DNA from: Hirudo medicinalis
Lineage: Eukaryota; Annelida; Clitellata; Hirudinida; Hirudinidae
Reading direction: 5' to 3'
Length of the DNA stretch: 64,000 nt
NCBI GenBank assembly: GCA_011800805.1
Contig: MPNW01000047.1
Location: 182,735-246,734, forward strand
A program made the position numbers and the translations under genes. The notes beneath the pieces were generated by a model. It worked only from the letters and a program-made list of their open reading frames with translations. It made no database searches and was not told where the DNA came from. This document shows, in pieces, positions 39,801 through 52,500 of this stretch (positions within the stretch are counted from its first letter, which is position 1; each line of letters begins with the position of its first letter).

Positions 39801-41376
39801 AACCTCGAGCTCACTGCAGCATTTAAATCAAACATTAATTCTGATCATTTTAGTTCTACCTCATTTAAGTTGTTGTCAATATGTTTAAATAATTATGATT
39901 CAACAAACAAATCAATTTTGACTGATTAAGTTTAGAGCCAATTTCTTATCAGTTGAAAATAAAATATGTTGAAATATACATATATTTGATTGTGTGAGAT
40001 TGCAAAGATGTTCGACTGGACACGATCACTAAAAAAAACCAAACTTTGCATACAAAAGTGAAAAATGCAAATTTATCGATTTTAGTCGTAGTTATACTCT
40101 TGTGAGCGGCTAGAATTTAAACTCAATTGATGCAAATTTATTAATTTTATATTTGAACCTTGCATTAACATCATAAAAATATTGATGTTTTGTAATGCAA
40201 GCCATTATTGTAATATCAACCTTAGGTCGGCCATGGCAGTATCGAATTCGTGAAATGCTTCGGGCAGAGTGATTGCCGAAAGTGCGGCTTCCCTGTTCTC
40301 CTCGGGAAGGTCGACCATGCCGGGCCTGAAAGCCATCTTGATTTTGACAAAGGCTTCATTGCAGTCGGCCAATAAATATTTTGCTTTTCTTGAGTAAATT
40401 CTCACGACGCCCAGTAAGAGATGACCAGAGGTTCTTAGAGCCAATTTAGCCTAAAATGTGTTAATTAATATTTTAAAGTAATCGACACATTTTGCGCTTA
40501 ATAGTGTCTGTAACTCAATATTTCCATACAAATGTTTGGAATATTAATGCTTAAACAGCCTGTCATAGGTGATGTAGGTGATATAGCAATAGATAATAAG
40601 AATATAGAATCATCAATGTTTCAAGAACAAAATATGACATGCCACAAAAATTATACAGATCTTATTTAAGTCTATGTCTTTAACATTTGTAGTTCAATTC
40701 TCTTTATGTAAAAAGTTGATTTTCCAATGAAGAGCTCTCCATGGAAAACAAATTATCAACAAGTGTCAACTACAAATTTTGATCAACATCATCTGTTATG
40801 CCAAACTCATTCCTAGCCAATAGATTTATTGCAGAAACCATGTGTCCCTGAAGGAAACCATTAGAAATTCTATTAACAAACATAAACTTAGATCTTACAG
40901 CAAGTAAAGCTATTTTAGAAACACCTTAAATGTACAAATCTCCACTTTAATAACAAGCAAACTGCTACAGTACAGTGACAAGAAGCCTTAAATATAAATT
41001 TAACATTTATTTTACTCCTATATTTTACTTAATTGAAGACTTTCTGTATTCAGTTCCAGCTACTACATGAATATAAAAAGGACAAAAAGCAATCAATTAT
41101 TAATTCATTTTTCTATTTCTATATATTCTTCATCTATAATTCAAACATTTGTGGGTATGATTTGGCCATACAAAACAGTTCGAAGAATATAAAATGTTCA
41201 GATTTAGACTTCTAAATAACATTAAACCCCACCTTTGGTTGTATTATTGCTTCAACACTTCCTTCAATATTCGTCTCAAAAACATGCGCTTTGGTTAACT
41301 TCTTATCCCAGTGAGCAGCCAGCCATATTTTAGCTAGTGGCCCCTTTTTGCTTAACACAAAATGGGCGTAGAACAT
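36889..41376 (-). CDS. RAD21: Cohesin kleisin subunit RAD21 (SCC1)
   Basis: RAD21 closes the SMC1-SMC3 cohesin ring and is cut by separase at anaphase. Eleven exons on the minus strand: 41376-41233, 40450-40221, 39813-39707, 39423-39253, 39015-38947, 38879-38760, 38694-38503, 38415-38192, 38074-37945, 37679-37231 and 37155-36889. Every phase agrees, giving 700 aa (human 631). The N-terminal kleisin domain starts [20 protein letters not shown]. The central conserved blocks are [13 protein letters not shown] and [20 protein letters not shown]. The C-terminal winged helix, [17 protein letters not shown] to [14 protein letters not shown], binds SMC1. The middle is more acidic than usual (exon 10: [16 protein letters not shown]). 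I do not see the vertebrate first separase site (DREIMR); EEKR in exon 9 is a possible ExxR site. Confidence 0.95.
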
Positions 41377-43537
41377 TGCTTACGTATGACGCCTGCACTT
41401 CTTTTAAAATGCAAACGAATTGACTTGCAACAGTTTGTTGATACCGATCCCTGTTTTTGACAGGCAATCCGCGATCAATGTGGAACGATTCCTTCAGTAA
41501 AACGATCCAAAAGTATATGTGAAATTAATCAATTTAAAAATCAATTATGGCAAATGTGCCTCAACAATTTCGAGTCGGTTTTACTAGGTGCGTCAGTACC
41601 CACGGAGAAATCAACACAAACAAAAATGGTCGCAACTCTTCTGATTGTACGAAAGGATGAGCTGGCATTTCCATCGTTTGAAATGTTCAAATAAGTTAGG
41701 TCAAACCCTACAGTGTTTTATATTGAAATATTATTTTAAAATGTAATTACCAATTTTAAAGTTTTCATGATGTAACCGTTACATAAAAGCCAGAGAGGGC
41801 ATGAGGTTTCGAAATATAACAGAAATAAAGAATTCTTGAATTTTTTATTTTAATAAAATTTAAGCTTACCCTATCACAATTATTACTATACTTTAATACA
41901 TTTTAATTTTTTTTAATTAATACTTGAGATAAGTCAAAGTCATTCCTAAGAAATTCTTTCTGAAGTAACATACCCTACAAGACGAGGTGGTATCTACCGG
42001 CACTTTTTCTCGATTTAAATCATTATTGTTCGACACCGATTTAACAAATTTCCTAATAATTGCCGAGTAAGAGAGCTTCTTACAATGTTCTGTCAACATT
42101 GCTTTTTTCTTTTTCTAACGCTAGATGCTGATTGTTTGTCTTCTGTTTTTTGCTGAGGCCGGACCGTATTAGTGGCTTAAGAATAACTCTTCGACCGGAT
42201 AAATAAATAAATAATTTAAATTTGTCCGTCTAAAGCTTATCCCTCAAAATTTGTTATTAACACATTTTTCTTTGAATAATAACAATGATAATAATAAAAA
42301 ACTAATAAGCCTCCCATACCTGACGGCATACGCCTACATTGAAGTCCCCTTGGCCGATCCTTAGAGATGCTCCTCGCCTAGAGTATGGCCGTCGCCGTGC
42401 ATCATCATTTAATCCGTGGGTTCTTTAGATAATAACCAAACCGAGACAGTCTCGAAATGACCTAACTGATAAAAAAAAACAGTTGCTGATTCACCATTCA
42501 CGAAAATAAAATGTCAGCGGACCAAAGGTCAGTGATCAAAGCGCTAGGGTTAATCGCTGGGAATACTGGTAGAAAGTCATAATATACCAAGTAACTCTTG
42601 GTGGTTGAGGAAAAGTTTCATACGAACCTTCGACGAAAAAAACCCAGAGATTATTTGACAAGTTAATTTTTCTTCCTAGCCTTCCGACATTGTTTGAACC
42701 CTCATCTCTCATCACAGATTGCTGATTACTTTCCCTATGTTATTTACTGAGATAAGTCCAATTTAAGTTGAACTGAACGTCAGACATTTGAATCTAGATT
42801 TATGGTATATTCTTTATGAAAAATATATCATGAAGTACAAAGTAACATTTGACAAATCTGTAAGATTTGATTATTGTCAATGCTTGTTACAACTTAAGTC
42901 AAATAATAAACACAATTTGTTTCGTGAATTTTGTTACACAATTAGGCGACATCGCATAATTTAGAATCTATTGTAGAAAAAATAGTTATACGGGTTAGGT
43001 GATATCACACTATTATATGTAATTTGTAAAAAAATGCGTAATTAGGTCAACATGTAAAGATCTTTGAAGGAATGTTAAATTGCTTTATGATAAGAAGTGA
43101 TAAAAGATCATTAAAATAAATTAAGATAATATATTCACGACTAACTCGCTCAGCAGCTTCACGTTTTGCCAGCCATAAGCAGATTCAACATGGCGTTCGT
43201 TCGTCGGTGGTGGTGTTTGTGTACTTTTGCCCATTGCAAGTTTTGAGTTGTTTTGTTGAAGGAGAGACTTTATCATAATTATACTTATCTGGAGTTCCAA
43301 CGAACAAATCCTAGTAAACGTGAAAGTTGATTTGACCGTTACAGACAAATAAACAGTAGGGACTGTTAGATTGGCCTTGATTGTTATAAAATTTGCATTT
43401 GCATATTTTTGTTCGATTTTGACTACGTTTAGAAGGTTGTGATATTTTATTAGTGTTTTTGAAGTTGTCGTTTGATTTGCATTGACATTCTAAAACTCTC
43501 AATGGAGGAATCGTAGTATACTCGCAGAATTAATTTG
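41377..43537. other. Bidirectional promoter region of RAD21 and NCOA
   Basis: This 2.2 kb head-to-head spacer contains a 60-codon minus-strand frame at 41917-42099 and a 75-codon one at 43121-43348, neither with recognisable features. A 5S-rRNA-like block lies at 42309-42395. An upstream non-coding exon of NCOA is likely near 43190-43500 but cannot be fixed. Confidence 0.4.
42309..42395 (-). ncRNA. 5S-rRNA-like pol III remnant
   Basis: On the minus strand the block starts GCGACGGCCATAC, like 5S rRNA. It has CTAAG, TCGG, CC and ACTT..ATG in 5S-like order, ends GGGAGGCTT, and is followed by TTTTTT. GACGGCCATAC and GTATGCCGTC can pair with one bulge. At about 90 bases it is shorter than a 120-base 5S gene, so it is either a degenerate copy or a 5S-derived SINE. 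The assignment is weak. Confidence 0.25.
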
Positions 43538-46500
43538 ATGGCCGATCAGAACAGAAAAATCTCACTTCAGTAAGATGCTCTTTATTGTATGGATAATGTG
43601 AAATGCTACTGAAATCTCATGGTGAGTGATTAATATTTTAGAGAAGAAAGTTCAGCAGGAGGGGGTTTAAGCTCAAATCTGTTCATGGAGGGTTTGGCAG
43701 ATTTTATTCAAACATCCTTATCTTGTGACAAAAGATCTTCAACAGTCAAAGATGACCAATGCTCTGCCTTCGATGGCAGATTTGTAATTCCCAAGAGCAA
43801 AGTAACCATCAATTTTTGTTTAGCTTTAATTGCATCAAAACTTTGTTTCTACATTATTTTTTGACTTAATATATAGTAATTTTCTAACCATTTTTGGTTT
43901 GAAACTTGGAGCTCAAAGGCTAATAATGTCATGACATGCCTCTTGAAACAGTACTTCACTTCTTAGAATTATGCCATTTTTGTGCTGTTGGTTTACAATG
44001 TTCAAGCTGATTTTGTTTCCATTTTGTCAACATTTAAAATTTCAAAATTTTTGCTCAAAATGATAATATTGCAAATGTGCTAGTGGCAGTTGAAAGCATG
44101 GATGTAGTACAGCAGAGAGAGGTATCCTCTAGCAAGCCCAGTCCTTCTTCATTGCTGAATCACAATGTCGTAGGTCCCCTTCTTTTGCAGGTCAGAATAT
44201 ATTTTCATTTTTTATGACTTATTTGTCTTATTGTGTCTTTAAGTATTTATGAATTTAAAAGTGAGTTGATTTTTGTTTTCTGCATTTATAATAGGTTTTT
44301 GCAAAGGTTGTTATATCAACATTGTTGCTGCTATTTTGAATATTGCTACTAATATTTGATTTTGTATCACCTTATGCTCTGGTTTAAATGTGAATGGAAT
44401 GCACAGCATAGAAGCCATTGCATTGCAATGTCACAAGCACCTTGGGTATATAAATGGTTGACAAAAAAGCACCTCCGATGCTTTGCGTGCTACATAAATG
44501 AAGTACATTTACATTTACATAATTAGTTCGTTAATAATTCAGAATAATAGGTAACCTCGAATAATCTAACACTTTAAGAGGAGTTCATTTCCACATAAGG
44601 CTGAAATAGTTATTCTGGTTATCGTAAATGCTCAATTTTTATTTTTGTTTTTAAGTGTTCATTCCTGCAAATATTTGCAAATGTTCAGAATGACATGTTT
44701 CCATAACTGATCTCAAACACATCTTGTTTAGCATCTAGCTTGTGTTTTAGTCTTTACTTCCTCATTAAGTATTTCTATCTTTAACCATTTGGCTGGTCGT
44801 AAACTGACGCAGTTTTGTCACATCATTGTAATGGTATTGATTCATCTCAATGTTGGTGACAAATCGTCGGCATCTCTGAATGGTCGGTTTGTTTTCCAGG
44901 CCCTGGATGGATTTTTGCTGATCATCAGTTCGGACGGGATCGTCGAGTTTGTCTCGGACAACATATATCACTATCTTAGCTACTCTGTGGTTAGTGAAAT
45001 GCTTTCAGCCTAGACTATATGTTTAAGGGATGTTTTAGTGTTACAGAAAGCTCGTCTTAATGTTCGCTCGAATGCTTTCACTCGACGGTCGCACTTAAAT
45101 GCCAGCGACGACGCTCGTCGCCGCGAGGAACGACGTGCCGACCGAACGTTTCCGAGCACGTCGTCCCGAACGAAATGTTTTCTCGCGTCACTATAAAGAT
45201 TCGAAGTCCACGAAGAACCTCTCTTTGTGCTGTGTGCTTATTGTAACAACGAGCTCTAGCTAGGTTGAATGAAGCCGGTCGGTGTTTTGCAGTGTTTCGC
45301 TCTGCGACGCCGAACGCGGTCGCATCGGCGCGTGTCGCCCGAGCGCCGCTTTAATGGTTTCATTTCGATCTTTGAAACATGGCGTACGATGTTGTAATTG
45401 GCATGTTTTAGTGATAATCTGGGTTTTTAACGAAATCATTGACAATGGAAATGTTTCCCTAATAGCTAATAATGTTTTGTCTAATAGCATTGAGAATTAA
45501 TAATATGCCTTGTGAATTATTTTGATAACACTTTATTATTAATAATTTCAATTATGGCATTTATGGATGCAATAATTGCATTATATTTTAGATTGATTAG
45601 GTTTCAAGAAATGAGATTTCTTGGTTTCTAAGACACTTTGGATTTTAAGTTACTTGTTTTTTGATGCAATGAGCAAAATAAGTTTAATTAATTAAAGGCA
45701 ATTGTTTTAATAATAATCTAGCTGGTGTTTTATTGTCATTCAGGTTTTTGTTTTACTTAATTCTGTCAATATTTTTCTGCATAGCTTGCAAAACTAACAA
45801 TGTTTTTTAGATTAAGTAATTTGCTTGCTTTCAGCCACTGTTTAAATGGGGATTGTGTGAGGATAATCTTGTTTTCATTCTTATCTTCCAAAGAAGCAAA
45901 GATTTTCATCCTTTGTTTTCTTGAGAGATGTAGCAATATTTCATCACCTTATTGGCTGATTTTCTAAGGCATATTATTGTTATTGTTAAGTTTATTGAAT
46001 AACCATGACTGATATATTTTGTTTGACAAGGTAATTCTATATAAGTGCTCATTATGCGAAATTCTTGCCAAATTACTAAAATAAATAATTAAAACTCTTC
46101 ATTTATGGCCGTGTCGCTCGGTTTTCAGTTTCAAATGCATCTATCAATTAATCATCTATTTTGAACAGCCTCAGTTACATAACAAGTGTCATTTTGAATA
46201 TTTCACAAATAAGTCAGCATCATAATTGAAGTAATAAAAAAAATAAAAAAATAATTTTCCAATTAAAATGTTGCAGTACTTGGTTGAGTGCCATTGAGAT
46301 TTGTATGTGGTTAGAATGCAAGTGTTAATATTTTTTAAAGACCTGGTATGTGCATGTTTTATTAATTATTCTATTAATTTTTAGTAATTATTCTGAACTT
46401 TGCTATCCAACTTGCCTATTGACTTCTTTTGTAATGTGGCCTAAGGTTTAATTGACTCTACAGGAGGACTTGATGGGCAAAAGCATCTACAGATTTCTTC

Positions 46501-49500
46501 ATCCTTCCAGTCACCAGTTTTTTGGTAGCTGTCTTGAGTCGCTGGCAAGCAAAACACCTTTGGATATAATTAACAATAGGAACTTTTCCCATGAAGCAAA
46601 GTTCAGAATCAATACTGCTGGTTTGCATATAAAAAAAGTTGTTCTGACCAAATATTTTGAAATTGTAATTGTTTAATTTTTCATTATTTCCAGATGAATT
46701 CTCAAAAGATCTCGATGAATCTAATTTTCTCAGGACACGTCTCCAGTTCTTCCACCAGAAGAGCAGACGAATGAGCAGGGATTACGACCTTAGTCCCAGT
46801 TCTCCAGAAACAGGTAGGCATCCTCATACTAAAGATCTTGTATGATTTTGGTTAATCTTTTTAATTGCTTATTTCCTGCTTTTTGCTTCAGAGAACCAAT
46901 CGTACTTGGTCTGCATTGCTCAGAGGATCGGACTTTCTACCAACGAAAGGAATGTCAACTCTGCTATAAACCTGGATCAGTGCCAGTTTACTACCAAGCA
47001 AGATCTTCAAGGAAAAATATTGAACTGTGATTCCAGGTTTGCAGATTTTCTTTTACTCGTTTAAAAGTTTTTCTGCATTAATTTTTGTTTTATTAGTTCG
47101 CTGAGAGCTTACCTCCAAAACGTGTCTGGGTTCATAACCATTCGAGACTTTGTCGGCAAGAATGTTCTCGAATTTTGTCATCCTTATGATAAAGATAGAC
47201 TGAGACAACATCATGAGGAAGGTTCTGCTAAAATTGTTTTTGTGTGATATATATTTTAATTTGATGAATGCTAGTGAATGGTTAATAAATTTGTATTATA
47301 TTAAAAACTTCTTTTTTAGTTGTGAAAAATGGCACAAATATGAGTGGAGTGTACAGGTTTCAAATTCTGAAAGGAAAGTATGTCTTTGTCCAAACTAAAA
47401 GCAAGCTCTTCAAAAATCCAACAAATAATAAGCCTGAATTCATCATGTCTACACACTCTATAGTCAGGTTTGTCAATCATCGTCAAATTTTATTTATTTT
47501 ATGCACCAATCAAGAATCATGAAATTAAAGAACTGAAAAGTCATTCGATTTATAAAACTCTATGCACGATTCTGAGGGAAGTAGGTGACATTTTGGAAAG
47601 TTTTTGAACATTTTTTCCTTTCATGTTATTTGAGGTCCCTCTGCAGTAATTGAGATGTTTTGTATGCCAATTGCAACTCTAGGTCTGAGTAGTAAATTTC
47701 AAATTCAATGTGTAGACTTGCCAGCATTCATTTTCAGAATGTGTGACTCAGATGCTGAATTGAAAGGCTCTGCAGAAAAGGGGTTGATGCAAGCCATTAT
47801 TGGTCCCACCATGCCAAACCACAGGTTTTAACATAGACAATTTATTTTTTATTAGTTTCAAGTTGAGAAATAGAACTAAAGTTAAAGTTGGAGCTATTAC
47901 GTTCTCAAAGAAATGGCACCGAGTAATTCTTTCTACGTTTCTTTTGCCATGTTCTGCATTTAAAAGATTTAACAACTCCCACAATTACAACATTCATGAC
48001 ATTTTAGCTAATTTAGATAATGACTTGGCAGAAAGAACAATATTACTTTAGGATTTAACCTAATTCTATCAGTTCACATTCGTTGTTATCATTTATCTCC
48101 ATTGAAGATGCCTGGGTACACCAAGGTATGCCCTAACAATTATCATTAGAATTTTGTGATCGAGGACTGTAAGATGCTTAATGTTGAAGCAATAATTAAA
48201 GAGATGATGGGTCTTTTGAGTGCCTTAATGATGCCAACACTTAATGTAGCAAATAATAAAAAGTCCTGAATGTAACTTTTATTAATTGTTATTATTGTTG
48301 CAGTCACCGTTTTAGAAATATTATTTGAAATAGAAAGTACTTAAGATATTCAAAGAAATATAAAGTTGTTATTTGTTATTGCATTGGACCTAAAACATGT
48401 TTGACAATCTCATTGCAGAGAATCATTTTGGTTGAGCAGTTTGTCCAGTGGAGGTTCCTCGATGCCTTCATCATCACCAGCAGCAATGATGTGGAAGGAT
48501 TCAAGTATTTTGCCAAACTCATCTTCGATGCTGCTGCCTCCTCCTGACACGGTCGACCCAGAGCCAGGTTTGCAGTGGAGCCACGGTCATCTGCCTTTCT
48601 CAAGACCCTACAGTTCCACAACAGGTCCTCAGTTCAACAACAACGGCAGCAGGCCGCCATCGGTTGCATCCGATCAGTCCCCTCAGCATAAAAATTCTTT
48701 GAGCATTAAAAGGGCCTACAAGAGGAAGCGCAGTAGTCCTTCTTCTGATATTAGAAGCAAAAACATTTTTTACGAGGGCATGCAACAGGAAGATCTCATC
48801 ATGACAAATAAGCTCAACAAGAAGCCATCCTCTCTCTCTGTTTCAAATTTCTCACTGGAAAGCATGCATAGGAATAAATCTGGCAGCTGGGAATCTGCAC
48901 AGTTGACCGGAGTTTTGCCTCCACTTCAAGCCCTTCAGCAGTTGCAGGTTTCATTTCCAGACAACTCTGTGCTCAAGCCAGAAGTATCTCTGTATAATTC
49001 TCCTATTATTCCTCACGACCACAACATGCTGACCGTATTTTCCCCATCTTCCGAGTCCTGCAAGTTCTTCCCACCGAGCAGGATTCCAGGCAACAAAGGC
49101 GAGGGGTTGAGGGCACTGTTGACTGCCACCGACGAGGACGAGTTTAAAAACGATTACGAGATGACTCCCATTAAATCTCTCGCTTCCTCGTTGCTTCCCA
49201 GTTCCAACAATTCTCTTGAGAGGCACAAGGAGATTGCTAGTTGCTTTAACAGGAGTCCTCCTCAGGAACCCCAAAGTACCACCCAACTTGGGGAAAACCC
49301 TAATTCTCCAAAAGAGCCGCACAATTGCAAAAGAGGACAATCTCCGGGAAGGTAGGCGGCACTTCATTTCGCGTTGAAGGCAATTCATTAAAGTTAATTA
49401 TAAGCTTAGAAAGCATTTCTTGTTGTTTTTCATTGTTCAGTCAAGTGAAGTCAATGATATCGTGTGCAAGTTGGCTCGGGAGGATGCGTTCCTGCGACAG

Positions 49501-52500
49501 TAAAAGCAGCAGTCGTTACGTGTTCGCAAACCCAGCTTGCACCACCACAAAGCGCCTCTGGGTGACAGCGCTATATAAATGGTCTATGAGTACCCCTGAT
49601 GCTTATGCTTATGGTGCTATATAAATTCACTACTTATTATTATCATCATCATCATTTTTGTTGTTGTTTCCAATTTCAACATGATCTCCATATCACCATC
49701 AAAGCAATTCATTGGCAGAATAAAGTTAAAACCAACTGATTGATGGTCGAGACTCTTATTTTGATGCAATGTGAATGGTTTTACGCTTGACCTTTGATGT
49801 AACACTCATTGCTAAGAGAGTTCAACTTTGAAATTGCCAAACAGTTGAAGAAAAAATTGAATGGATGTCCACTTAAATATATTAAAGTTGTGAGGATAAA
49901 GTATTCCTTAATCTCACCTACTCTTATTTTGCATCTTTTATTTTTGTGTTTTTATTTTGATTATTTCAATTCTAAATATTCTTTCTTTACCACATCATTC
50001 TCACATGCATTGCTATTGTAAACTTAATTGTTTGAAATGAAGAACATTTCAATTTTAACATTTCCTTTGTAGTGAAATAAGTTTGTCATCAGTTAATGAT
50101 GAAATATTAGTGATAAATGATAATAACATCTGGATTAGAACATGTACTTGAATTGCAAGTGTAAGATTTGAAAGAGGGTAATGATTTAAAATGAAGTCTG
50201 GGAATTGTAATCATTTGTTTCTTTTCTGATTTGAAGAAAGCTTTTGGAATACAACTACAACTACTAGCTTTGTCAACAGTTAGGATTAAAAAAGTGTGTT
50301 TTGTTTCTGCAAGATGTAATCTGCTGATGAATCTACTCACTGGAGCCACAGATGATGAAGACGAAGACTCCTTGAAAGTGAACGAAAGCAAAACTAGAAC
50401 GTCCATGCGCATTCTGGCCAAGTTGGAAACTTTGCAGTCTCTTCCCGATACGAGCATGAGGTTACAGACGCAGAATGAGAAAAGTGAGGTTGAATCCACT
50501 AGTGAGAATAACACTCTACTCAAGGCAAGTCATGGTTAATGCCAATGGTTGAATGATTTTCTCGATTTATTGCTATCTTCCGAATCCAGGCTCTTTTAAA
50601 GTCAAACAACGAAGGAGACAGACCTACTAAGAAAGCGGACATTTTATCGAAACTGCTTTCCGATTCATCCGATGACGTCTTTATCCATCCTGCCACGGTA
50701 AGTGAGCTTATGTGGAGAAAATAAGAACTGCTTCACTTCATTTTTTCATTCTAGTGTTGTTGCATGCACTTCAGTATAGTCTGCATTCAATTAAGTACAG
50801 TCTACAATGCTGATTGCAATGATTAATGATAATGATAACCAATAATAAGCAATTTAGTGGTGCCACATGCATCAGAAGTGCTAATAATCAGAAGTGAGAT
50901 TCTAAATCATCACTACTATTTAGTGAACGATAGAAGCTTTTGCGAGCCGCTAGGATTTGAACTCCTGATGGAGCGGCACCAAGGCAAAAGCCTCGACCGC
51001 TCGGCTACAGCCTTACTTGTATAGATCTGTGCGAATAAGTCATGATATTTCTTTGTCATCTTCTGGAGACGAGATGTCAGGATTTGAATTTGAATTAAGA
51101 ATGCAAATGTTTTATGAATTTATTGCTGTATTGGGCTAGTCCTGATGGCACCCAACAATTGTTTTAATTACAACTAAGTGCTTGTATTACTTACCAGTAG
51201 GCAAGCAAGCATTCCTTTAGCAATTACTCAGTTAACTAAGTATCCATTCAATCCAGTATTGTATGTATTCAATCCCGTATAAATGCATGGCTAAATCTCT
51301 TTCTATTTTTGATGTAATTTCTCTTATTTACCATATTTTATAAATTTCTCTATATTTTGTTTCTTTGTTAAATCTTCTGCACTGCCTATGATTACTTACA
51401 CATCAATTTTATAAGGCCTAATTAAACTTAATATTTTACTACATTTGATTGATATGATGGCGATCTTTGTTACATCGGCCTACGTGTTGTCAGGAAATAT
51501 CGTCCACCGTTGGAAATGATTCCGAGGGTGTAAAGCTTTTTCTCACCTCTTCCAACCAGTGTCAACCTGTTGAAATGAACATATCTCAAAAGCCCCTTGT
51601 CTTCAAGGACACCATATCAAGTTTGGTAAACATGGAGAATGCAGGCCCAATGATTGGTGGCAACATGAAGAGGAACATTAACTGCACTTCTACCATCCCT
51701 GCCATCACTTCTTCTCTGATGACTGCCCCCAACCCAATTCTCCTCAGACTTCTTTACTCTCTGTTGCTTCTTCCTCTTTATCCTTCTTGATCTCGTGTTC
51801 GAACGGCACCATCACCAGCAATTCATCCTTGACAGAAGGCACCGGTGAATACAACAAGAGGCCTGCAACAAATGGTAACTGCAAACTGTTGAAGGAGTTG
51901 CTATCAACTCAGCCAGCTCCACAGAATATTGTCAATCCTTGTCGCATCAGTGCCCTCCCAATGGCTAGCCCTCAAACAATCACTCTCAAGAAATCTCACA
52001 ACCTTGATCAGAGTCTCAAAGTCAGTGCTGAATCAACATGTTTGGAAGCACATAAAATGATGAGTTCTTTTGAGACTGGATCTCAGAATCTATCGAAGCA
52101 GCTCCTCCTTCAAGAGGAGAGCCAGGGGAATGACCTCAGTGGACTTCTGGATGATGGTGACTTCGATCTAGAGAGTATTTTGTCAACAATGGTGAGTTTA
52201 AATACATAACTGTTTGAGTGCAAAAGGTACTTATTTTGTTTTGTATTTTTTTCCAGGCATCTTCATCATTTGAACTTCCCATATCAGAAGACATAGAGCC
52301 ACTGATGATGAGCCAGATTGAACATGCTATTATGACTGCTGATCTGTCCACCATTGAAATTGACCAACTCATCAACAACTCTGACTTCAAGGAGAGCATC
52401 AAACCAAAGTCAGACAGATTCCTTCACGACCGAATTGCTATCACTGAGATACAGAATGAATTGATGAAGATTGGTGCTTCCAGATCAGAAAATCTCGTGA

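Noticed and set aside
41917..42099. 60-codon minus-strand frame with scattered cysteines
   Set aside because: Too short and without recognisable motif or splice context; AT-rich surroundings make chance frames common.
43121..43348. 75-codon minus-strand frame in the NCOA promoter region
   Set aside because: Opposes the likely NCOA upstream exon and has no protein features.
48951..49388. 145-codon minus-strand frame opposite NCOA exon 11
   Set aside because: Antisense shadow of a real coding exon; its sequence shows no features of its own.
50935..51015. Functional tRNA-Ser or tRNA-Leu
   Set aside because: A and B boxes are present but the ends cannot form an acceptor stem; it is better called a tRNA-derived repeat.
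51700..51800. A short intron explaining the NCOA frame change
   Set aside because: Any GT-AG pair here would give an intron under about 30 bases; a missing C in the CCCCC run is simpler.
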